In this document: positions 1-5,088 of the stretch, in pieces
How the letters are laid out: each line of letters begins with the position of its first letter
Numbering within the stretch: the first letter of the stretch is position 1
NCBI GenBank assembly: GCA_029059965.1
Contig: JAIDUY010000468.1
Coordinates: 1-5,088 of the forward strand
DNA: 5,088 bases
Direction of reading: 5' to 3'
Origin: Muribaculaceae bacterium
GTDB lineage: Bacteria; Bacteroidota; Bacteroidia; Bacteroidales; Muribaculaceae
Program-made: the position numbers and the translations under genes
The notes under the pieces: generated by a model
What the model was told of the DNA's origin: nothing
The model's database searches: none
The model's input: only the letters and a program-made list of their open reading frames with translations

Positions 1-19
1 CGATCTGTATCAGAGACAG
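1..19 (+). other. Probable Tn5/Nextera mosaic-end adapter remnant
   Basis: The first 19 bases align without gaps to the Tn5 mosaic end AGATGTGTATAAGAGACAG, with 16 identities and mismatches only at positions 1, 5 and 11. The last eight bases, AGAGACAG, match exactly. The first six bases, CGATCT, are also the 3' end of the common Illumina TruSeq adapter. Because the match lies exactly at the edge of the window, a sequencing-library leftover is far more likely than a biological transposon end. The three mismatches leave some doubt. Confidence 0.75.
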
Positions 20-62
20 TCCAGACTGCCCGTCGTCACAACTCATCCAAAACAAGACGGTC

Positions 63-641
63 ATGAAGAAAGACATAATCCTCGCAGGCGTAGGCGGCCA
101 GGGCATACTCACCATCGCCGCTGTTATCGGAACCGCCGCCCTCGAAATGGGCCTCAACCTCAAGCAGGCCGAAGTGCACGGCATGAGCCAGCGCGGAGGC
201 GACGTGCAGAGCAATCTGCGCCTCAGCTCCGGACGCATCTACTCCGACCTCATCCCCCGCGGCGAAGCCGACATTGTCATATCCATGGAGCCTATGGAGG
301 GCCTGCGCTATCTGCCGTGGCTGCGCCCGGGCGGAACAATAGTGTGCAACACGGTGCCCTTCGTCAACATCGACAACTATCCCGAGGCTGAGAAAATTGA
401 AAAGGCCTACGCCGACGGTGGCTTCCGCACCGTCATGCTCGACGCCGACGCGATGGCACGCGAGGCCGGCAGTCCGCGCTCGTCGAACATCGTTCTGCTC
501 GGAGCCGCCGCTCCCTTCCTCGACATCGACGCCGACAGGCTGCGCCGCGCCCTCGACACATGCTTCGGCGCCAAAGGCGAGGCCGTACTCGAAGCCAACC
601 GCAAGGCTTTCGAGGCAGGACTGCAGTTCGCCAAAGCCTGA
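63..641 (+). CDS. iorB: Indolepyruvate ferredoxin oxidoreductase, beta subunit
   Basis: This 192-residue protein has the usual length of IorB, the small subunit of indolepyruvate:ferredoxin oxidoreductase. The complex turns aryl-pyruvates and CoA into aryl-acetyl-CoA and CO2, passing electrons to ferredoxin in the cytoplasm. The gene encodes a single 2-oxoacid oxidoreductase gamma-type domain. The glycine-rich GVGGQG is at residues 9-14, the family signature AEVHGMSQRGGDV at 36-48, and a conserved EPMEGLRY at 76-83. As expected for the beta subunit it has no 4Fe-4S cysteine cluster or thiamine diphosphate motif; these belong to IorA. No Shine-Dalgarno precedes the ATG, which sits directly before the conserved KKDIILAGVGGQG start of the domain. 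The TGA stop is followed in frame by TAA and, one codon later, TAG. The iorA partner would be expected just upstream and is not visible. The true substrate could be another aromatic or branched 2-oxo acid. Confidence 0.93.
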   Translation: MKKDIILAGVGGQGILTIAAVIGTAALEMGLNLKQAEVHGMSQRGGDVQSNLRLSSGRIYSDLIPRGEADIVISMEPMEGLRYLPWLRPGGTIVCNTVPFVNIDNYPEAEKIEKAYADGGFRTVMLDADAMAREAGSPRSSNIVLLGAAAPFLDIDADRLRRALDTCFGAKGEAVLEANRKAFEAGLQFAKA

Positions 642-677
642 TAAAAATAGCTTACAAGACTTCATCATCCCGACACC

Positions 678-1985
678 ATGCTTCCACTGACCGAACAACA
701 GCTCGACGCCCTGATGAAGCGTCTGAACATAGCGACACTCAGCGGCGCGACCATACGCCAGATTGTCGCCGTGGCCGCCGCAGCCGAAAAAGAGGCCGGC
801 GAGCCATTCGTCCACCTCGAGGTAGGCAACCCCGGACTGCCGCCCCAGACGATAGGCACCGAAGCCGAGTGCGCCGCCCTGCGCGACGGCGTGGCCGCCA
901 CATATCCGCCCATCATGGGCATTCCCGAAATCAAAAGCGCCGGCTCACGCTTCGTCAAGGCATTCATCGACACCGACATCGAGCCGCGGTGCATCGTCCC
1001 CTCGGTGGGCTCCATGCAGGGCAGCTTCGCCATGCTGCTCCTGCTGAGTCTGCGCGACCCCGAAAAGGACACCATGCTCTACCTCAATCCAGGCTTCGCC
1101 CCGCAGCACCTGCAGGCAAAGCTCGTGGGACTCAAGGAGGAGAGCTTCGACATCTACGACTACCGCGGCGAAGCCCTTGAGGCACGCCTCGAAAGCATCC
1201 TCGCCTCGGGCAAGGTGACCGGCATACTCTACTCCAATCCCAACAACCCGGCGTGGACAAACTTCAGCGAGCGCGAACTCGAAATCATCGGACGCCTCGC
1301 CACTAAGTACGACGCAATCGTCATCGAGGATCTCGCCTACATGGGCATGGACTTCCGCCGCGACTGCAGCGTTCCCTATGCCGAGCCCTTCATCCCCACG
1401 GTGGCCAAATACACCGATAATTATGTGCTGCTCGTATCGGGCTCCAAGATATTCAGCTATGCCGGACAGCGCGTGGCGCTGGTATGCATGAGCAACGAGG
1501 TGGCCGACCGCCGCGAACCGGCCTTGCAGGCTTTCTTCGGCATGGAGACTTTTGTCGACGCATATATATTCGGTGTGGTCTACGGCATATCATCGGGTGT
1601 GACCCACTCGGCCCAGCACGCCATGGCAGCCATGCTCAACGCCGCCGCCGACGGCCGCCTCGACTTCGTGAACGACTGCCGCGAGTACGAACGCCGCTGC
1701 GCACGTGCACGCGAGGTCTTCGACAATGCCGGATTCCACGCCGTCTACAGCATGGACGACGGTCGCCCCGTCAGCAACGGATTCTTCTTCACCGCCACCT
1801 ACGGCGACATGGACAGCGAGACCCTGCAGCGCGCCCTGATGCGCCATGGTGTCAGTGCCATTTCGCTGCCCGGAACGGGCAGCGGCAGGCACGGCCTGCG
1901 CGTGTGCGTGTCGCGCCTGGCCACCGACGCCGATATCGATACACTTGCCGAACGTCTCAAAGCTTTTGCCGATGAACAGAATTGA
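678..1985 (+). CDS. PLP-dependent class I/II aminotransferase
   Basis: This 435-residue protein is a fold-type I aminotransferase, which uses pyridoxal phosphate to exchange an amino group between an amino acid and a 2-oxo acid. The visible active-site set matches the aspartate-aminotransferase family. N190 lies in NPNNPAW (187-193), D218 and Y221 in EDLAY, the Schiff-base lysine K257 in SGSK, R265 eight residues later (the phosphate-binding arginine), and R408 in GLRV (the substrate carboxylate arginine). NPNNPAW departs from the usual NPxNPTG. The ATG at 678 begins 36 nt after the iorB stop. No Shine-Dalgarno is present. The 3' end overlaps the next gene by 14 nt. Lying between iorB and a CoA-transferase, it probably supplies the 2-oxo acid for the Ior complex, with aromatic amino acids the natural guess. 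Substrate specificity cannot be read from the sequence, and aspartate, alanine or branched-chain activity remain possible. Confidence 0.9.
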   Translation: MLPLTEQQLDALMKRLNIATLSGATIRQIVAVAAAAEKEAGEPFVHLEVGNPGLPPQTIGTEAECAALRDGVAATYPPIMGIPEIKSAGSRFVKAFIDTDIEPRCIVPSVGSMQGSFAMLLLLSLRDPEKDTMLYLNPGFAPQHLQAKLVGLKEESFDIYDYRGEALEARLESILASGKVTGILYSNPNNPAWTNFSERELEIIGRLATKYDAIVIEDLAYMGMDFRRDCSVPYAEPFIPTVAKYTDNYVLLVSGSKIFSYAGQRVALVCMSNEVADRREPALQAFFGMETFVDAYIFGVVYGISSGVTHSAQHAMAAMLNAAADGRLDFVNDCREYERRCARAREVFDNAGFHAVYSMDDGRPVSNGFFFTATYGDMDSETLQRALMRHGVSAISLPGTGSGRHGLRVCVSRLATDADIDTLAERLKAFADEQN

Positions 1986-3276
1986 TTTTGTAAGCGCCGC
2001 CGAGGCCGCACGCCTGATAAAGAGCGGCGACCACGTCTTCATACAGGGCAGCACATCCATCCCCGAGACCCTCGTGGCGGCCATGGCCGACCGCGGGAGC
2101 GAACTGCGCGACGTAACGGTCTACGTTGCCTTTGCCGTCGCCCGCGGCGAGGCTCCCTACTGCCGTCCCGAGTACCGCGACAGCTTCCTTGTGGAGAGTT
2201 TCTTCGTGTCGAACTCGGTGCGCGAGTGGATCGACGCCGGCTACGGCTCGGTCATTCCGCGCTTTCTCGGCGAGGTGCCCTCGCTGTTCCGCAGCGGCGT
2301 ATGCCCCGTCGACGTCGCCCTCATCAACTGCTCGCTGCCCGACAAAGACGGCTACGTGAGCTTCGGCGTGTCGGCCGACCTTGCAACCTCGGCTGTCGAG
2401 TGTGCCCGCACCGTCATCGCGCAGATTAACCCGCACATGCCGTTCAGCTACGGCGACCCCGTCATCCACATATCGCGTCTTGCGGCCGCCGTGCAGGTCG
2501 ACGACCCGCTGGTGGAAGTTCCCACTCCCGAGCCTACCGCCGACGAGATAGCCATTGGCAACTACATCGCCGAACGCATCCCCGACGGCGCCACACTGCA
2601 GATTGGCGTCGGCGGCATCCCCAACGCCGTTCTGCGCGCCCTCGGCGACCACCGCCATCTGGGCCTCCACACCGAGGCGATGACCGACGGCGTGCTGCCC
2701 CTGCTCGAAAGCGGCGTCATCGACAACTCCCTCAAGCACGTCATGCCCGGCAAGAGCGTGGCCTCGCTGGCATTAGGCTCGAGGGCTCTCTACGACGCCA
2801 TGGACCACAATCCCGACATGATTTTCAAGGACGTCGCATGGACCAACGACCCCTTCATCATCGGCTCCAACCCGCGCGTGGCCGCCATCAACTCCTGCCT
2901 CGAAATCGACCTCACAGGCCAGATATGCGCCGACAGCATAGGCACAAAGATATACAGCGGCATAGGAGGACAGCACGACTTCGTCTACGGCGCCTCGCGC
3001 TCCGAGGGCGGCATGTCCTTCCTCGCGATGCTCTCCACCAGCCGACGCGGCCACAACAAAATCAAGCCCCTGCTCACTCCGGGCGCGGGCGTGGTGACCA
3101 CGCGCTTCCAGACGCACTACGTCGTCACCGAGCACGGCATCGCCGACCTGCGCGGCCGCAGCCTGCCCGAGCGGGCGCGCCTGCTCATCGGGCTGGCGGC
3201 GCCACAGTTCCGCGAGGAGCTCGAGCGAGCCGCAGCCGAGCGCTTCGGCTACTCCTTCCTGCGTCTCAAAGTCTGA
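1972..3276 (+). CDS. Acetyl-CoA hydrolase/transferase family protein (4-hydroxybutyrate CoA-transferase type)
   Basis: This 434-residue protein belongs to the family that moves CoA between carboxylic acids through a glutamyl-CoA thioester. Its length fits the 4-hydroxybutyrate/butyryl CoA-transferase branch (about 430-440 residues) better than the roughly 500-residue succinyl-CoA:acetate enzymes. The N-terminal half carries a GDHVFIQG segment near residues 20-27. The C-terminal half has the glycine loop IGVGGIPNAVL (211-221), the probable catalytic E235 in LHTEAMTDG, and the CoA-site segment GIGGQHDFVYGA (330-341). VVTEHGIADLRGRS near the C terminus is also typical. The ATG at 1972 was chosen because the conserved domain starts there. 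An in-frame ATG at 1846 would add 42 residues lying wholly inside the aminotransferase gene, with no family resemblance. The 14-nt overlap suggests translational coupling. In this context it probably releases CoA from the Ior product, trading it to acetate. The acyl group is inference. Confidence 0.92.
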   Translation: MNRIDFVSAAEAARLIKSGDHVFIQGSTSIPETLVAAMADRGSELRDVTVYVAFAVARGEAPYCRPEYRDSFLVESFFVSNSVREWIDAGYGSVIPRFLGEVPSLFRSGVCPVDVALINCSLPDKDGYVSFGVSADLATSAVECARTVIAQINPHMPFSYGDPVIHISRLAAAVQVDDPLVEVPTPEPTADEIAIGNYIAERIPDGATLQIGVGGIPNAVLRALGDHRHLGLHTEAMTDGVLPLLESGVIDNSLKHVMPGKSVASLALGSRALYDAMDHNPDMIFKDVAWTNDPFIIGSNPRVAAINSCLEIDLTGQICADSIGTKIYSGIGGQHDFVYGASRSEGGMSFLAMLSTSRRGHNKIKPLLTPGAGVVTTRFQTHYVVTEHGIADLRGRSLPERARLLIGLAAPQFREELERAAAERFGYSFLRLKV

Positions 3277-3321
3277 AACATACTTAACATCATCATACTT
3301 ACATAACAAAAACCAATATCA
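3277..3321 (+). other. G-free leader between the CoA-transferase and amylase genes
   Basis: These 45 bases contain no G on the + strand and are rich in A, C and T, unlike the GC-rich genes on both sides. TACTTA occurs twice, at 3281-3286 and 3296-3301, 15 bp apart. There is no Shine-Dalgarno, and an A-rich unstructured leader is typical for translation initiation in Bacteroidota. I find no convincing TAnnTTTG -7 element and no terminator here, so read-through from the upstream genes is plausible. An internal promoter is not excluded. Confidence 0.5.
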
Positions 3322-4746
3322 ATGTCTAAAATCAGAACAGGCGTCGCAGCGCTGGCCGTACTGGCCATGGCTTCCGGCGCCGCTGCAAAGAACCCCTCGG
3401 CTCAGGACCGCGTCATTCTGCACGCATGGTCCTGGAGCCTCGACACCATCGCCGCCAACATGAAGCAGATTGCCGAGGCGGGCTACGACTACGTACAGAC
3501 ATCACCCGTGCAGGCATGCTACGTCGGCGACGGAGGCGGCAAGGCTCTGTTCAGCCAGCCCGGCGACTCCGTGCAGGGCAAATGGTACTACTACTACCAG
3601 CCCACCGACTGGACCATAGGCAACTATATGCTCGGCACCCGCGAGGACTTCAAGCAGATGGCCGACAGCGCCTACAAGTACGGCGTCAAGGTCATTGTCG
3701 ACGTCCTCCCCAACCATACGGCCATCGACCACACCGCCGTGCTGCCCGGACTGGACAATGCCGTCGGCGGCCACGACAAGCTCTACCACGCCAACGGCTT
3801 CACGCCCATCACACAGTGGAACGACCGCTTCGAGTGCACCACCGGCGAGATGGGCGGCCTGCCCGACGTCAACACCGAGAACCCCGACTTCCAGTACTAC
3901 TACCTCCAGTACGTCAACGACCTCATCAACCTCGGCGCACGCGGATTCCGCTACGACACGGCCAAGCACATCGGCCTGCCCTCCGACCCCCTGGACGCCC
4001 GCAGCGAGCGTAATAACTTCTGGGACATCGCCACTGGCCGCGAAGCCGTCAAGGGCCTCTCGCTGCTTATGCCCGACAGCATCTACATCTATGGCGAAGT
4101 TCTCCAGGACCGCAACACCAAGGAGACCGAATATGCCGAGTACATGGACCTGACCGCCAGCAACTACGGCCACGTCCTGCGCCATGCCCTCGAACAGGGC
4201 GCATATCAGCCCGAACTCGCCGACTGGGGCAACCCTGCCGGCGCCGAGCACCTCGTGACATGGGTCGAGAGCCACGACACCTACGCCAACGCCCACGAAT
4301 CGGCCGGCCTCACCGACGACCAGATTCGCGAAGGCTTCGTCTTCCTCACCGCCCGCGCTACCGGCCGACCCCTCTTCTTCAGCCGTCCCGCCGGCAGCAC
4401 TCGCACCAACTACTGGGGCAACAACCGCATCGGGGCCCGCGGCAACGATGAGTTCTTCCATCCCGAAGTCGTGGCCGCCAACGCATTCCGCCACGCCATG
4501 AGCGGCCAGCCCGAGCAGGTCGAGACAGCCAACGACGGCGCCGTAGTCGAAGTGATGCGCGGAGCCGCAGGCGCAGCCATAATCAACTTCTCCGACCGCA
4601 AGCAGAAAGTCCGCATGGCCACCGCCCTGCCCGACGGCACCTACACCGACAGCGTCCACGGCACCGCCTTCAGCGTACGCGACGGCCGCCTCAGCGGCAC
4701 CCTCGCCCCCCTCGCCTCCTACATCCTCTACGCCAACGCCCAGTAA
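3322..4746 (+). CDS. Secreted alpha-amylase, GH13 family, AmyE-like
   Basis: This 474-residue protein is a complete GH13 alpha-amylase, an endo-hydrolase of alpha-1,4-glucan bonds in starch or glycogen. Residues 1-22 form a signal peptide, with K3 and R5, a hydrophobic core at 8-17, and an AAA cleavage site before K23. There is no lipobox cysteine, so a periplasmic or released protein is likely. The (beta/alpha)8 barrel spans roughly 29-395, with all four GH13 regions: DVLPNH (127-132), GFRYDTAKH (208-216), GEV (258-260) and ESHD (316-319). This gives nucleophile D212, acid/base E259 and transition-state stabiliser D319. A beta-sandwich C domain occupies about 400-474. Segments such as ILHAWSWS, LVTWVESHDTYAN and PLFFSRP closely recall Bacillus subtilis AmyE (GH13_28), from memory rather than a search. 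Unlike AmyE it has no C-terminal starch-binding module. It has no susC/susD neighbours and no type IX secretion tail. Confidence 0.95.
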   Translation: MSKIRTGVAALAVLAMASGAAAKNPSAQDRVILHAWSWSLDTIAANMKQIAEAGYDYVQTSPVQACYVGDGGGKALFSQPGDSVQGKWYYYYQPTDWTIGNYMLGTREDFKQMADSAYKYGVKVIVDVLPNHTAIDHTAVLPGLDNAVGGHDKLYHANGFTPITQWNDRFECTTGEMGGLPDVNTENPDFQYYYLQYVNDLINLGARGFRYDTAKHIGLPSDPLDARSERNNFWDIATGREAVKGLSLLMPDSIYIYGEVLQDRNTKETEYAEYMDLTASNYGHVLRHALEQGAYQPELADWGNPAGAEHLVTWVESHDTYANAHESAGLTDDQIREGFVFLTARATGRPLFFSRPAGSTRTNYWGNNRIGARGNDEFFHPEVVAANAFRHAMSGQPEQVETANDGAVVEVMRGAAGAAIINFSDRKQKVRMATALPDGTYTDSVHGTAFSVRDGRLSGTLAPLASYILYANAQ

Positions 4747-4765
4747 AGCGTCCGAGGCTTAATAG

Positions 4766-4799
4766 AAATGGCCGGTTCCGTGGGGACCGGCCATTTTTT
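4766..4799 (+). terminator. Intrinsic terminator downstream of the amylase gene, possibly bidirectional
   Basis: A near-perfect hairpin pairs 4766-4779 (AAATGGCCGGTTCC) with 4783-4796 (GGGGACCGGCCATTT). It has 14 pairs with one T-G wobble and a three-base GTG loop. A run of six T follows the GC-rich core at 4794-4799. It begins 19 nt after the amylase stop. In the opposite direction the inner wobble becomes a mismatch, but an 11-bp core remains, followed by ATTTCTATT, so it could also end dnaB transcription arriving from the right. The hairpin is read directly from the sequence; its activity is inferred. Confidence 0.88.
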
Positions 4800-4815
4800 A
4801 CTTTCTTCGGTGGGG

Positions 4816-5088
4816 TCAGAAGGGGACGGCGTCTGAGGGGGAGCCGGCGAGGAAGGACGTGTTGGGGGCCGCGACTCCGGCGGGGGCGGCGCCGAGGGCG
4901 GCGGCATCGGCCGCGGCTGTGGCGGCGTCGGCGGGGGCGACGGCCGTTTCGGCATTGTCCGTGGCTGCGCGGAGGTCGGCGGCGTCGTTCTCGACGCTCC
5001 AGTTCTCGAAGCGGACGAATTGCTTGCGGAAGCGAAGGTCGACGGTGTCGACGCTACCGCTACGGTGCTTGGCGATGATGAATTCGGC
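4816..5088 (-). CDS. dnaB: Replicative DNA helicase DnaB, C-terminal fragment
   Basis: The last 90 residues and the TGA stop of a - strand gene are present; the rest lies beyond the window. Fragment residues 1-30 begin AEFIIAKHRSGSVDTVDLRF and end QFVRFENW, which matches the end of the RecA-like ATPase domain of DnaB, the hexameric helicase that unwinds DNA at the replication fork. K7 and R9 in AKHRSG correspond to the conserved KxR pair that, in the family, reaches the ATP site of the neighbouring subunit. Residues 31-90 form a low-complexity tail with 23 alanines in 60 residues, ending in SDAVPF. The identification rests on only about 30 conserved residues, but these are characteristic. The gene converges on the amylase gene, with the hairpin in the 69-nt gap. 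A phage or plasmid DnaB homologue cannot be excluded from this fragment alone. Confidence 0.85.
   Translation of the reverse strand, partial: AEFIIAKHRSGSVDTVDLRFRKQFVRFENWSVENDAADLRAATDNAETAVAPADAATAAADAAALGAAPAGVAAPNTSFLAGSPSDAVPF

Noticed and set aside
1..19. End of a natural transposon
   Set aside because: The resemblance to the engineered Tn5 mosaic end at the exact edge of the window points to library adapter. No transposase gene or target duplication is present.
36..815. 259-residue antisense open frame
   Set aside because: It runs opposite the clearly real iorB and the start of the aminotransferase gene. Long antisense frames are expected where C-ending codons dominate and stops are rare. 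Its translation shows no recognisable domain.
1846..1971. N-terminal extension of the CoA-transferase from an upstream in-frame ATG
   Set aside because: The extra 42 residues come from out-of-frame translation of the aminotransferase 3' end and do not resemble the family. The start at 1972 gives the normal length.
1957..2739. 260-residue antisense open frame across the CoA-transferase gene
   Set aside because: It is a shadow of a well-conserved gene on the + strand, with biased composition and no recognised domain.
3281..3303. Possible Bacteroidota -7 promoter element upstream of the amylase gene
   Set aside because: TACTTAAC and TACTTACA match TAnnTTTG at too few positions, and no TTTG -33 element lies at suitable spacing.
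3502..4659. 385-residue antisense open frame across the amylase gene
   Set aside because: It mirrors a fully intact GH13 gene with all catalytic residues. The translation is a Val/Gly/Ala-rich shadow with no family motif.
4728..4955. Proline-rich 75-residue frame on the - strand
   Set aside because: It is an alternative frame of the alanine-rich dnaB tail, and its composition follows from the GCC/GGC repeats there. The dnaB frame is supported by conserved residues upstream.

Overview
The window looks like one end of a contig from a high-GC member of the Bacteroidota, probably a gut Bacteroidales. The order and genus are inference. The clues are that none of the four complete genes has a Shine-Dalgarno sequence ahead of its start, that the leaders are A-rich, that C-ending codons are strongly preferred, and that the family types fit. 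Bases 1-19 match the Tn5/Nextera mosaic end at 16 of 19 positions, so they are probably library adapter rather than genome.

Layout. Four genes on the + strand are closely packed: iorB (63-641), a fold-type I PLP aminotransferase (678-1985), an acetyl-CoA hydrolase / 4-hydroxybutyrate CoA-transferase family protein (1972-3276, overlapping the previous gene by 14 nt), and a secreted alpha-amylase (3322-4746). A strong hairpin with a T-run follows at 4766-4799. Converging from the right on the - strand is the 3' end of dnaB, the replicative helicase (4816-5088), cut by the window edge. No tRNA, rRNA, CRISPR array, insertion sequence or phage gene was seen.

How the genes work together (inference). 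The first three line up as consecutive steps of amino-acid fermentation. The aminotransferase makes a 2-oxo acid, such as indolepyruvate or phenylpyruvate. The Ior complex oxidatively decarboxylates it to an acyl-CoA and reduces ferredoxin. The CoA-transferase then moves the CoA to acetate or another acid and releases the free (aryl)acetate. The catalytic Ior subunit, iorA, is expected just upstream but lies outside the window. The amylase is transcribed in the same direction after a 45-nt G-free leader, but it has no obvious metabolic link to the trio. It resembles Bacillus AmyE closely (GH13 subfamily 28 type) and lacks a starch-binding module. The part of the window to the left of the terminator contains no non-coding stretch longer than 62 bases.
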